Program-made: the position numbers and the translations under genes
The notes under the pieces: model-generated
What the model saw: the letters and a program-made list of their open reading frames with translations, nothing else
Databases searched by the model: none
What the model was told of the DNA's origin: nothing
DNA from: Deltaproteobacteria bacterium RIFCSPHIGHO2_02_FULL_40_28
Lineage (GTDB): Bacteria; UBA10199; 2-12-FULL-40-28
NCBI GenBank assembly: GCA_001798135.1
Contig: MGRJ01000007.1
Coordinates: forward strand, 1-29,990
DNA length: 29,990 bases
Direction: 5' to 3'
In this document: piece by piece, positions 8,305 through 17,270 of the stretch
Layout: each line of letters begins with the position of its first letter
Position numbering within the stretch: the first letter of the stretch is position 1

Positions 8305-11300
8305 ATGGAAAAAATAATCGAATTTTCAGCACGCAATAAAGGCCTTATCCTCCTCTGTTTTGGATTTTTATTAGGCTTTGCTCTTTGGAGTGTTAAAAAT
8401 ATTCCACTCGATGCTCTGCCTGATCTTTCAGATACTCAAGTGATTATTTATTCTCGTTGGGAAAAAAGCCCCGATATTATTGAAGACCAAGTAACCTATC
8501 CCATTATCTCCTCTCTTTTAGGAGCCCCAAAAGTTAAAACCATTCGTGGGTTTTCTGATTTTGGTTTTTCATATGTGTATGTCATTTTTGAAGATGGAAC
8601 CGATCTCTACTGGGCTAGATCTCGGGTGATTGAATATCTTTCTAAAATCAATTCATCTCTTCCAGAAGGTGTTAAAACTGAAATTGGGCCTGATGCAACA
8701 AGTATTGGATGGGTTTATCAATATGCTCTTGTTGACTCTAGCTCCAAAAATAATATAGCGGATCTTAAAAGCCTTCAGGATTTTCTACTGCGTTATCAAT
8801 TGCAAAGTGTTCCTGGCGTTGCCGAGGTAGCCTCGATTGGCGGACATACCAAACAATACCAAGTTAATCTTAATCCAGATGCCTTGGCTTCTCTTAATAT
8901 TCCCCTCATGAATGTGGCAGAAGCCATTAAAAAATCCAATAATGATACAGGAGGCAGGCTCATCGAACTTTCTGGAAAAGAATACATGGTGAGATCTCAT
9001 GGTTATTTTACCTCCACCGAAGATATCGAAAATATTGTCATCGGAAACAATCCAAAATCAGGCGATCCTATTTTAATCAAACAAGTAGCTACTGTTGAAA
9101 TTGGTCCTGATATTCGTCGTGGGATTGGCGACCTGGATGGCTTGGGCGATACGGTTTCTGGCATTGTTATCATGCGCCACGGAGAAAATGCCTTAGATGT
9201 GATTAAACGTGTTAAAGCACGTTTGGAGGATTTGAAAAAAAGCTTACCTCAAGGCGTAGAAATTATTCCTGTTTATGATCGATCTGATCTTATTTTAAGA
9301 GCCATTGATACTTTAAAACGTACTCTCATTGATGAAATGGTCATTGTATCTTTGGTGATTATTCTTTTCTTGTGGCATATCCCTTCGGCCATCACAGCTG
9401 CATTTACAATACCTATTTCAGTTTTATTAGCTTTTATTCCCCTTTATTTCCTGGGCATTTCTTCCAACCTGATGACTTTAGCAGGCATTGCAATTTCAAT
9501 TGGTGTGTTAGTAGATGGAGCCATTGTAGAAGTAGAAAATATTTATCATAAAACTCAAGTGTGGATTGCAGGAGGGAAAAAAGGAGATATTACTTCAATT
9601 CGAATTAAGGCCATGCAAGAAGTGGGGCCTGCTGCTTTCTTTTCTCTCTTAGTTGTTGGTGTGTCTTTTATTCCCATTTTTACCCTTGTTGATCAAGAGG
9701 GGCGCTTATTTAAGCCATTAGCGTATTCCAAAAATTTGGCCATGCTTATTGCTGCTGTTTTGGCTCTTACCTTTAACCCAGCCATGCGCATGCTTTTTTC
9801 ACGAGTGGAACCCTTTCATTTCCAGTGGCCCAAATTAAATCGTCTTCTTAATGTCACCTTAGTAGGTCGTTATTATGAGGAAACCAAACATCCTATTAGT
9901 CGTGTTTTATTTAAATTTTATGAGCCTATTTGTCGGTGGGCTTTAAATCATAAGAAAAAAACAATTGGTTTTGCATTGGGGCTTCTCCTTTCAACCATCC
10001 CAGTTTTTTTCATGCTTGGTTCTGAATTTATGCCTCCCTTAAATGAAGGCTCTATTCTTTACATGCCAACAACACTTCCGGGAATTTCAATTACAGAAGC
10101 AGAAAGAATGCTACAAATTCAAGATCGCATTTTAAAAACTTTTCCTGAAGTAGAAAGAGTGTATGGAAAAGCAGGACGTGCCAATACCTCAACAGATCCT
10201 GCTCCTTTTTCAATGGTTGAAACCCTTGTGGTACTTAAGCCAGAAGATCAATGGCGAAAGGTTAATCGCTGGTATTCATGGATGCCTGAAATTTTTCAGG
10301 CTTATTATCGCCATCTTTGGAACGATAGAATTACCTGGGAAGAATTGATCAACGAAATGAATGAAAAAATGCAAATCCCGGGTTGGACTAATGCTTGGAC
10401 CATGCCCATTAAAAATCGAATTGATATGCTAGCCACTGGAATTAGAACTCCCATTGGAATCAAAGTTCTGGGTGACAACCCTAAAACCATTGAATCCATT
10501 GGTATGGAACTTGAAAAATTATTGACCCCCCTTAAAGGCAGTCGTGGAATTTTTGCCGAAAGAACTGCTGGTGGCTACTTTGTAGATTTTAATCTAAACA
10601 GAAGTGCCCTCGCCCGTTATGGTTTAACCATCGAAGATGCTAATTCCATTATTGCCACAGCTTTGGGAGGTGAAAATTTAACCATCACCATTGAAGGAAG
10701 AAAAAGATTTCCTGTTAATCTTCGATATGCCAGATCGTTTCGTGATGATTTAACAGCCTTAAACCGCATTCTTGTTTCTCTTCCTGCTGGTGGACAAATT
10801 CCAATTAACTCCATTGCAGATATTCATTTAACAACTGGTGCCTCCATGATTCGAGACGAAAATGGACAGCTTTCAGGATATGTGTACGTTGATATTGCGG
10901 GTAGAGATATAGGAGGTTACGTCAAAGAGGCTAAAAAAATTGTGTCTCAACAATTAACTCTTCCACAGGGTTATGTTTTACAATGGAGTGGCCAGTATGA
11001 AAATATGGTGCGCGTCAAAGAAAGACTTAAATTTATTTTGCCCCTCACTCTTTTCATTATTTTCATGTTGCTTTATTTTAATACAAAATCTTTTGAAAAA
11101 GCAGGACTTGTTATGCTGGCTGTGCCCTTCTCACTCATTGGTGCTATTTGGTTTTTATTTCTTCTTGATTACAATCTGTCCATTGCTGTGTGGGTAGGTA
11201 TGATTGCCTTGATGGGGTTGGATGCTGAAACAGGAATTTTTATGCTTTTATTTTTGGATTTATCTTACAAGGAATTTAAAGAAAACGGGAAATTAAACAC

Positions 11301-11574
11301 TATCAGTGATTTAAAGGAAGCCATTGTTCATGGAGCCGTGATGCGTGTTCGTCCTAAAATGATGACCGTATGCGCTGCTTTTATGGGGCTTCTTCCCATT
11401 TTATGGTCCATGGGCACAGGTTCTGATTTGATGAAAAGAATAGCAGCTCCAATGATTGGAGGGCTTTTAACTTCCTTCTTATTGGAATTATTGGTGTACC
11501 CAGTGATTTACCTTCATCTTAAAGAAAGAGAATTAAATAAGCTTGCGCTTAATCACTCTTCCAACAAAACGTAG
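8305..11574 (+). CDS. Heavy-metal efflux RND pump (CusA/CzcA type)
   Basis: The inner-membrane, proton-driven pump of the exporter. It has the HME-RND landmarks: ALPDLSDTQVIIYS near the N-terminus, GVLVDGAIVEVENI in TM4 with the proton-relay Asp, and GSEFMPPLNEGSILYMPTTLPG at the pore entry. It also has the RIDMLATGIRTPIGIKVLG signature, GLDAETGIFMLL with the relay Glu, and RVRPKMMT with the relay Lys. The Met residues in EFMPP, ILYMP and RIDMLATG fit monovalent Cu/Ag transport, though the exact Met triad needs an alignment. Three ATG codons lie in a row; ATG at 8305 is chosen because AAGGA (8293-8297) is at proper distance from it and too close to 8299. The length (1089 residues) is slightly longer than typical. 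Its end overlaps the convergent ThDP gene by 42 bases. Confidence 0.95.
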   Translation: MEKIIEFSARNKGLILLCFGFLLGFALWSVKNIPLDALPDLSDTQVIIYSRWEKSPDIIEDQVTYPIISSLLGAPKVKTIRGFSDFGFSYVYVIFEDGTDLYWARSRVIEYLSKINSSLPEGVKTEIGPDATSIGWVYQYALVDSSSKNNIADLKSLQDFLLRYQLQSVPGVAEVASIGGHTKQYQVNLNPDALASLNIPLMNVAEAIKKSNNDTGGRLIELSGKEYMVRSHGYFTSTEDIENIVIGNNPKSGDPILIKQVATVEIGPDIRRGIGDLDGLGDTVSGIVIMRHGENALDVIKRVKARLEDLKKSLPQGVEIIPVYDRSDLILRAIDTLKRTLIDEMVIVSLVIILFLWHIPSAITAAFTIPISVLLAFIPLYFLGISSNLMTLAGIAISIGVLVDGAIVEVENIYHKTQVWIAGGKKGDITSIRIKAMQEVGPAAFFSLLVVGVSFIPIFTLVDQEGRLFKPLAYSKNLAMLIAAVLALTFNPAMRMLFSRVEPFHFQWPKLNRLLNVTLVGRYYEETKHPISRVLFKFYEPICRWALNHKKKTIGFALGLLLSTIPVFFMLGSEFMPPLNEGSILYMPTTLPGISITEAERMLQIQDRILKTFPEVERVYGKAGRANTSTDPAPFSMVETLVVLKPEDQWRKVNRWYSWMPEIFQAYYRHLWNDRITWEELINEMNEKMQIPGWTNAWTMPIKNRIDMLATGIRTPIGIKVLGDNPKTIESIGMELEKLLTPLKGSRGIFAERTAGGYFVDFNLNRSALARYGLTIEDANSIIATALGGENLTITIEGRKRFPVNLRYARSFRDDLTALNRILVSLPAGGQIPINSIADIHLTTGASMIRDENGQLSGYVYVDIAGRDIGGYVKEAKKIVSQQLTLPQGYVLQWSGQYENMVRVKERLKFILPLTLFIIFMLLYFNTKSFEKAGLVMLAVPFSLIGAIWFLFLLDYNLSIAVWVGMIALMGLDAETGIFMLLFLDLSYKEFKENGKLNTISDLKEAIVHGAVMRVRPKMMTVCAAFMGLLPILWSMGTGSDLMKRIAAPMIGGLLTSFLLELLVYPVIYLHLKERELNKLALNHSSNKT

Positions 11575-13248
11575 TCGATCTTTCCAAGGTAGGCGTAAAA
11601 AATTAACTTTGATAGCACCCTTAGTAAAATACGTTGGGAAAGAATAATCAATCATCACTTCAACCAAAACAGGATATTTTTCACTGATTTTTTTTACTTC
11701 GATCAATACACTTTCGATATCGGAATCTTTTTGAATTAAAAAATAAGGAATCCCAATAGACTCTGCAAAGGCCTTGTAATTAAGACCAGCCAGGGTTGTG
11801 CAGGTTTTACTACCTAAAGTTTTCTTTTGAAATTGAGCAATTTGTGAAAGTTCACCATCGTTTAAAATACAAGTAATCACTCCTAGATCATAAGTTTTAG
11901 CTGTAACAAGTTCTAACCCCGTCATTAAAAAAGCACCATCACCAGCCAGAGTCACCACGGACTTTGAAGGATTAGCAAGCTTAGCACCAATACCCGCGGG
12001 CACGCTATAACCCATGCAAGAGTAATCAATGGGGCCTAAAAAAGATCGGGGATGTTTTAATCGCAATTGTTCCATAGCTAAAAAAGTTCCATTTCCTGAA
12101 TCGGTGACATAAATGGCATTTTCATCCATGATTTTTTGGCAAGTTTCAAAAAATCGAGACGGAGAAATACGAGAAGATGACTGATGAGATTTTTGTTCTT
12201 CCCTTATTTTCTTATGGGCTAAAGCTAACCCAGATAAAAAAGATTTATCTTCAGTTCTCTTTTTTAAATCACTAGCCAATAAAGCTTTGATAGCCACAGA
12301 AGAATGCGCTTTTAATGTTATAAGCGCTGGGAAGTTTTTATTAAAAACTTTTTCATTACAATCAATATGAATAAGCGTTGGCGATTTTACTCCATAACTA
12401 GCAGTAGCCACTTCTCCAAAACGGCATCCAATCGCTAATAAACAATCAAGGGATGAAAAAATTTTCTGAATCTCGGGAGGAGCCCCCATGCCAATAACAT
12501 TCCATCCCCAACGAGGATGATTTTCAGGAAACACTCCCTTTCCTGAAATGGTGGTAAAAACAACAGCATCTAATTTTTCTGCCAAACACACTAAATCATC
12601 AGCTACATCTCCTGTACTAAAACCAGCATAAATCCCAATACGACTGGACTGGTTGAGTTGATCTTTAATTTTAGTCAGGATGTTTTCGTCTATAAATCCC
12701 CCCTCCCTCGAGGGGAGGGGGGATGGGGGGAGGGTGGTGATGTCACTTGGAAAAAGATACAAATTAGCGGGAACCTCCACAAACACAGGGCCTTGAGGAG
12801 GCATCTTTGCTATGTGGCAAGCCTTACGAATAACAGAATAAATTTCTTCATGCTTTTTAATGGAAAAAACTTCCTTACAAATGGGACGTGCAATTTCTAT
12901 TTGTGCAATATCGTGTAACTGAAAAGATTGAGAAATGTCATTTCGAAGTCCACAAGCTAAAACTAAAAGAGGAATTCCATCAAGATAAGCCTCTGTAATC
13001 CCAGAAGCAGCATGAGTTAAACCCGCACCTGGCACTATGTTAACTACAGCCATTTTTCCAGACGATCTGGCATAACCATCGGCCATAAAAGAAGCCGATT
13101 GTTCATCAGTAACCAGGTAAGGAGACACATTACTTCCATCTAAGACATCATAAAGTTCAATATTGTGCGTTCCGGGAATACCCAAGGTGGCTGTAATGCC
13201 TTCGTCTTGGAGAGCCTTTAATACCAATTGTCCGCCTGAAAGTTTCAT
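11533..13248 (-). CDS. Thiamine-diphosphate-dependent enzyme, acetolactate synthase-like
   Basis: A 571-residue member of the ThDP decarboxylase/ligase family. The N-terminal PYR domain has GIPGTHNIEL and the activating Glu49 in VTDEQSASFMADGYAR. The C-terminal PP domain has the ThDP motif GDGAFLMTG followed 20 or so residues later by ND. Between the PYR and central domains, residues about 171-185 (TTLPPSPLPSREGGF) are encoded by an interspersed GC-rich repeat inserted in frame, so the enzyme probably tolerates it in a linker. The substrate is unknown: acetolactate synthase, 2-hydroxyacyl lyase and 2-oxoacid decarboxylase are all possible, and it lacks an adjacent small regulatory subunit. 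It is the last gene of a three-gene operon, overlapping the GMC gene by four bases (ATGA), so a product shared with an alcohol or hydroxyacid oxidation is plausible. Confidence 0.85.
   Translation of the reverse strand: MKLSGGQLVLKALQDEGITATLGIPGTHNIELYDVLDGSNVSPYLVTDEQSASFMADGYARSSGKMAVVNIVPGAGLTHAASGITEAYLDGIPLLVLACGLRNDISQSFQLHDIAQIEIARPICKEVFSIKKHEEIYSVIRKACHIAKMPPQGPVFVEVPANLYLFPSDITTLPPSPLPSREGGFIDENILTKIKDQLNQSSRIGIYAGFSTGDVADDLVCLAEKLDAVVFTTISGKGVFPENHPRWGWNVIGMGAPPEIQKIFSSLDCLLAIGCRFGEVATASYGVKSPTLIHIDCNEKVFNKNFPALITLKAHSSVAIKALLASDLKKRTEDKSFLSGLALAHKKIREEQKSHQSSSRISPSRFFETCQKIMDENAIYVTDSGNGTFLAMEQLRLKHPRSFLGPIDYSCMGYSVPAGIGAKLANPSKSVVTLAGDGAFLMTGLELVTAKTYDLGVITCILNDGELSQIAQFQKKTLGSKTCTTLAGLNYKAFAESIGIPYFLIQKDSDIESVLIEVKKISEKYPVLVEVMIDYSFPTYFTKGAIKVNFLRLPWKDRLRFVGRVIKRKLI
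12698..12740. repeat. GC-rich palindromic interspersed repeat, copy 2, inside the ThDP gene
   Basis: C-runs at 12698-12709 pair with G-runs at 12710-12722 around a CTCGAG core with one bulged G, followed by ATGGGGGGAGGGTGGTGAT. Read on the minus strand this matches the copy at 27-67: ATCACC, two C-rich blocks, then the hairpin. It is the opposite orientation and lies in an open reading frame, where it encodes about 15 residues without a stop or frameshift. Confidence 0.75.
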
Positions 13249-14747
13249 TTTCCTTCCAATTCCTTTTTTATCCCTTCTGCCACACGATCGGCTAAGGCCA
13301 TAATAGTTAAATAGGGATTAATTTCTACAGCTTTTGGAAACAAACTCGCATCCGCTACAAAAACATGGTTCAAACCATGCACACGCCCCCAAGAATTAGT
13401 GACAGAAACACGAGGATCTTCTCCCATGCGACATCCCCCCATTAAATGCGCTGCTGTGATTGAAATTTTTCCCAATTTAAAATGTTCACGGGTAATCAAA
13501 GAATCAATTTTTTTCTGCTCGAAGGGAAAAATAAAAAATTGATCCATGGCAGGGGCATGTACCCTTCTTACTCCTGCAGCAAAAAAAATCCGCGCACTTT
13601 CTTGAATGGCCTTTACAAAAGATTGAATGGTAGATTCTGAAAAGTGATAAAAAACTTTTGGCATTCCGTTTCTACCTAGCCTTACACGATTTTCAGCTCT
13701 GGCCTCATCAATAGCTAAAACAAGAATCATTTGCAGATGAGCATAGTGTTTCATGAGATCATCAAGTTCTTCTCCAAAACCACAAATATTTTTAGCAAGA
13801 GTAAATGGAAAATACATACAAGTTTCCAAAACAAAACGATGGCTCTCTGTAAACTCATCACAATAATAACTTTTGGGATGTCCAACAAAATTAGTGATGG
13901 GCCTTTGATGTTCCCCCGTTAAAATTAAAGCCGGATGACATGTAAAGTAGCGCCCCAGGGCTGGCCATTTTCGATTTCCAAAAGATTTTTCTAGTAAAAT
14001 TGGGGAAAAAAGAGCTCCTGCTGCAAGAACAATTTTAGAAGCTCGAAAACAATAAACTCCTGGTGCTAAAGATGATGGCTCTTGATCAAAACAGGGAGCA
14101 GAAACTGTAACAAGTACATCATGATCTTTAATTTTTTCAACCTTGCAAAAGGGGAAAACATCAACCCCATTTTTTTTGGCTGCTGGAATTTGTACAGCAG
14201 CTGTGCCTTGCTTGGCATGCACTGCACAACCTAAATTACAAGTGCCTAAACCCTGACACCCACGTGTATTAACAGGAAACTGTTCTACTTTGTATCCTAA
14301 CTTTTTGCAGGCCTTGTAAAAAAGTTGGTTGTTTTCGTTAATTTCTTCCGGGGAATTTAAGTGTACTCCATTTTCCTGAATATATTTTTCATAGCGAGGG
14401 TTTAAATCATCAAGATCAATACCAGGAACAGCCCAGCGGTTTAAAACACTCGCTGAAGCTTTAAGGGAGGTGCCGGTATAAACAGTGGTAGTGCCACCTA
14501 CTGCCTTAGCAAAAGCTAAAGTGAGATCATTTTGCTTTGTTTGAAGGCCACCATGCTCAAAATAATAACGAGTGGCCATTTCAATTTCGTTTCGGGTGTT
14601 ATGCTTTTTTTCAAAACTCCCTCCCCACTCCAAAAGAGCCACCTTTAAACCCTTTTGGCACAAGGGAGATAGCTCTTTGGCTATTGTGCCCCCGCCCGCA
14701 CCAGAGCCAATAATCACCACATCATAATCAAAAACTTTCTCACTCAT
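13245..14747 (-). CDS. GMC family FAD-dependent oxidoreductase
   Basis: A 500-residue flavoenzyme of the glucose-methanol-choline family, expected to oxidise an alcohol group. The FAD dinucleotide-binding motif is at residues 14-20 (GSGAGGG) after a hydrophobic strand. The flavin-contacting AVGGTTTVYTG segment follows. The GMC_oxred_C end has HLMGGCRMG with the catalytic His, and AVEINPYLTIMALADR with the conserved Asn. A Cys-rich loop (CQGLGTCNLGC) resembles long-chain alcohol and cholesterol-type oxidases found in bacteria. The start overlaps the previous gene by ATGA, and its stop overlaps the ThDP gene the same way, so the three are translationally coupled. The substrate cannot be read from sequence; a long-chain alcohol is a reasonable guess given the partner upstream. 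Confidence 0.92.
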   Translation of the reverse strand: MSEKVFDYDVVIIGSGAGGGTIAKELSPLCQKGLKVALLEWGGSFEKKHNTRNEIEMATRYYFEHGGLQTKQNDLTLAFAKAVGGTTTVYTGTSLKASASVLNRWAVPGIDLDDLNPRYEKYIQENGVHLNSPEEINENNQLFYKACKKLGYKVEQFPVNTRGCQGLGTCNLGCAVHAKQGTAAVQIPAAKKNGVDVFPFCKVEKIKDHDVLVTVSAPCFDQEPSSLAPGVYCFRASKIVLAAGALFSPILLEKSFGNRKWPALGRYFTCHPALILTGEHQRPITNFVGHPKSYYCDEFTESHRFVLETCMYFPFTLAKNICGFGEELDDLMKHYAHLQMILVLAIDEARAENRVRLGRNGMPKVFYHFSESTIQSFVKAIQESARIFFAAGVRRVHAPAMDQFFIFPFEQKKIDSLITREHFKLGKISITAAHLMGGCRMGEDPRVSVTNSWGRVHGLNHVFVADASLFPKAVEINPYLTIMALADRVAEGIKKELEGK

Positions 14748-15133
14748 TTGATTTCCCTTTGTTGGTAACCAATTTCAGGGTAAAAAGAAACCTGACCATA
14801 CACCCCAAGCTTAGCAAGAGTATTAACTCCCCAAAAACCAATCCGCAAAAGAGCAATAGGAGAATTAAAAAATAAATTCAAAATGCGCGTTTGTTTGGCA
14901 TGATTTAATTTTCTAAAAAAGTTACCAGCAACTATCCACGATACAAAATCGATAAAAACAAGAAAAAATTTGATTTTGAGATGAATGAAAAAAGATTTTC
15001 CAGCTAAAATTGAATTGATTAAACAACGAGATTCTAGAATTTGTTCATTTGAAAAAGAAGCAAAGCGTGGAACTAAAACAGACTGAATAATTTCAAAGCG
15101 CCTTAAAGTCTTAGGTGTTAGAAAAACTCTCAT
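14744..15133 (-). CDS. Small protein coupled to the GMC oxidoreductase
   Basis: A basic, helix-rich protein of 129 residues with no signal peptide. A central hydrophobic stretch (IKFFLVFIDFVSWIVAG) and a C-terminal segment (SPIALLRIGFWGVNTLAKLGVYGQ) stand out. The pattern (early Arg/Leu helix, F-x-R-L near the middle, an S-x-x-x-LR stretch and an aromatic-rich end) resembles the N-terminal region of long-chain alcohol oxidases and the small partners of bacterial GMC dehydrogenases; this is a recollection, not a search result. It overlaps the GMC start by four bases (ATGA), the strongest evidence that the two proteins work together, perhaps as a membrane-binding or maturation subunit. The ribosome binding site is weak. 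Confidence 0.65.
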   Translation of the reverse strand: MRVFLTPKTLRRFEIIQSVLVPRFASFSNEQILESRCLINSILAGKSFFIHLKIKFFLVFIDFVSWIVAGNFFRKLNHAKQTRILNLFFNSPIALLRIGFWGVNTLAKLGVYGQVSFYPEIGYQQREIK

Positions 15134-15175
15134 TGATCATTAATAGAGCAGCAACTAACGCGGATTAAACGAGGT

Positions 15176-15181
15176 TGTCAA
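15176..15181 (-). promoter_or_regulatory. Possible -35 of the GMC operon
   Basis: A TTGACA hexamer on the minus strand lies 42 bases before the operon's first ATG. The best -10 at 17-18 bases (TTAGTT/TAGTTG) is poor, so this is only a candidate. The same short divergent region must also drive the methyltransferase at 15213. Confidence 0.25.
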
Positions 15182-15212
15182 GAAACTATAACCATGATAC
15201 CGACCTAAAAAA

Positions 15213-15821
15213 ATGGAAAATCTCACCGTCGAAACATGGCCTGGTGTTTGTCCAGTGCAAGAAGATACCCGCCGCTTAGCATCTCTTGCTCTTCAACTAG
15301 GGAAACAAGTGGTTCTCGATATGGGATGCGGCACGGGTTATATTGGTATTTTCTTAGCACGGCATGGCATTTCTGTTGATGCAACAGATTTAAGTGAAGA
15401 AGCAGTGGCTAATGCCAAGTATAATGCTGAAAAAAATGGAGTTACCCTCAATGTATTCTCATCAAATCTTTTCCAAAATATTTCTCGAAAATATGATTTG
15501 ATCGTTTTTAATCCCCCGCGTATTCCAGTTGCTAGTGGCACAACAAGTCGTATAGGCAGTTGGGTTCGCAAACATCCTGCGTTGGTTTATCTTACCCTGC
15601 CCCTGGTTAAATTAGTGTATGGATCAAAACGTTTTGATTTTCTCCTTAATTTTATATCAGAAGCACAAAATTTTTTGAACCCTGAAGGAGCCCTGTTGTT
15701 AGAAATAACATCTCAAGAAATGCATGCCCTCAAAAAGAAAAATCCCAATCTGGCTATAAAATCCTTAGGACAAGCAGAAGATATTTCTGATACAATCATT
15801 GTGATGATTAAATTTTTATAA
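15213..15821 (+). CDS. SAM-dependent methyltransferase, HemK/RsmC-like
   Basis: A class I methyltransferase of 202 residues. The SAM-binding motif I is at 36-45 (DMGCGTGYIG), the acidic motif II follows (VDATDLSEEAV), and motif IV is NPPRIP at 100-105, the NPPY-type tetrapeptide of N-methyltransferases acting on nucleobases or on glutamine amides. This points to an rRNA/tRNA base or protein-glutamine substrate. The protein is shorter than PrmC and lacks its N-terminal domain, so it is a stand-alone catalytic domain. It sits alone, divergent from the GMC operon, and has a poor ribosome binding site (an A-run directly before ATG). The exact substrate is unknown. Confidence 0.85.
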   Translation: MENLTVETWPGVCPVQEDTRRLASLALQLGKQVVLDMGCGTGYIGIFLARHGISVDATDLSEEAVANAKYNAEKNGVTLNVFSSNLFQNISRKYDLIVFNPPRIPVASGTTSRIGSWVRKHPALVYLTLPLVKLVYGSKRFDFLLNFISEAQNFLNPEGALLLEITSQEMHALKKKNPNLAIKSLGQAEDISDTIIVMIKFL

Positions 15822-16270
15822 AAAATATTCTGAGCTGAATACTCATCCTCAAGAAATTTATATCGGACGTTCAAAACCAAAAGCCAGTTTAAAAATCATC
15901 AAAATAACGTTTTGGAATCTTTTCTAGCAGGTTTAATGGTCCAACATATTTTTTAGTAACCGTTCTTCGAGATGTCACCACAAACTTATTGGACGGTTTC
16001 AAAAATGTTTCTGTTTTTGGCAGCAAAAAAAGATCCATTCTAATACAACAGATGTGGCTTGGAATATCAATAATAAATTCATTACTAATATTTTTTGTAA
16101 CCTTCTTTTTTTTCCGAAGTTGTATTCATACCGTTTCTTTAGGCTAAGATGACCTAATTACTCATAACTAAACATTACTTTTAAAAACGTTCATAAAACA
16201 AGAATTTTTAAAAAAAGAGAAACTTTCAAAGTCCGCCAGCCGAAAATAGATTGTTTTGGAGGTAGAATAA
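15822..16270. other. AT-rich intergenic region without a convincing gene
   Basis: This 449-base stretch holds no recognisable RNA gene or protein. A 49-codon minus-strand frame (ATG 16038 to stop 15889) exists but matches nothing I know. Two similar minus-strand segments, around 15945-15972 and 16086-16110 (ATATTTTTT-A-GTAACC-G-TTCTT and ATATTTTTT-GTAACC-TTCTT), form an imperfect direct repeat and may be the trace of decayed DNA near the ORF6N gene. The right end supplies the ORF6N ribosome binding site GGAGG (16258-16262). Confidence 0.6.
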
Positions 16271-16780
16271 ATGATGAAACATCTCATTCCACACGAAAGA
16301 ATTGAAAATCGTATTTATCTTCTGCGTGGTCAAAAAGTTATGTTAAGCCTTCATTTGGCAGAACTGTATGAGGTTGAACCACGAGCATTAGTTCAAGCTG
16401 TGAAAAGAAACATGGAACGCTTTCCAGACGATTTTATGTTTCAACTTACCAATGAAGAAACAATAAACTTGAAATCACAAATTGTGATTTCAAGTTGGGG
16501 CGGTTCACGCCGTGCCAATCCCTATGCTTTTACGGAACAGGGGATAGCAATGCTTTCCGCTGTACTTAAAAGCCCCCGTGCAATTAATGTAAGTATTGAA
16601 ATAATAAGAACTTTTGTGAAGTTACGACAGCTTTTAACTTCAAATAAAGAATTAGGTAAAAAATTGGCTCTGTTAGAGAAAAAATATGATCACCAATTTA
16701 AAGTGGTGTTTGATGCTATTCGACAAATAATGGATCAACCTATTTCAAAAAATCGAAAAATTGAGTTTCTTAATAGCTAA
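16271..16780 (+). CDS. ORF6N domain-containing DNA-binding protein
   Basis: The N-terminal 120 residues match the ORF6N domain: [46 protein letters not shown], then [31 protein letters not shown] and a helical end ([17 protein letters not shown]). The last 45 residues are a coiled-coil-like helix ([30 protein letters not shown]). ORF6N is related to KilA-N domains of phages and large DNA viruses and also occurs in many bacterial chromosomes as a lone gene; its role (phage antirepressor-like or DNA binding) is not settled. The start has a good GGAGG site. A perfect 31-bp palindrome lies inside the gene at codons 66-76. The isolated context next to a decayed AT-rich region fits mobile origin. 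Confidence 0.88.
   Translation: MMKHLIPHERIENRIYLLRGQKVMLSLHLAELYEVEPRALVQAVKRNMERFPDDFMFQLTNEETINLKSQIVISSWGGSRRANPYAFTEQGIAMLSAVLKSPRAINVSIEIIRTFVKLRQLLTSNKELGKKLALLEKKYDHQFKVVFDAIRQIMDQPISKNRKIEFLNS
16466..16496. repeat. Perfect 31-bp palindrome within the ORF6N coding sequence
   Basis: Arms AACTTGAAATCACAA (16466-16480) and TTGTGATTTCAAGTT (16482-16496) are exact complements around a single A. The element starts exactly at codon 66 and encodes [10 protein letters not shown] plus the first base of Trp, part of the family's conserved L-x-SQ-x-x-x-S-x-GG segment. It could form a cruciform or an mRNA hairpin, or be a binding site for the protein itself. Confidence 0.95.
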
Positions 16781-16846
16781 AACTAATTTTTTGTGCGCCC
16801 AACATGCCTGCTCTATTGAGTTAGTCACACCAGTTCCGAAGACCAA

Positions 16847-16884
16847 ACCAAAAAAGGGAGTGGAATTTCTCCCAACTCCCTTAA
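16847..16884 (-). terminator. Rho-independent terminator of the amtB-glnK operon
   Basis: On the minus strand AAGGGAGT (16882-16875) pairs with ACTCCCTT (16861-16854) around a 13-base loop and runs into TTTTTGGTTTGG. It lies about 25 bases after the glnK stop. The stem is only 8 bp but the T-run is good. Confidence 0.75.
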
Positions 16885-16906
16885 TTTGGAATCGATCAGA
16901 AAAATG

Positions 16907-17257
<351 letters not shown>

Positions 17258-17270
17258 CTAAATTGATTGC

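Noticed and set aside
15889-16038. 49-codon minus-strand frame in the empty region before ORF6N
   Set aside because: No ribosome binding site, no known family and AT-rich composition; could be decayed sequence, so it is not called as a gene.
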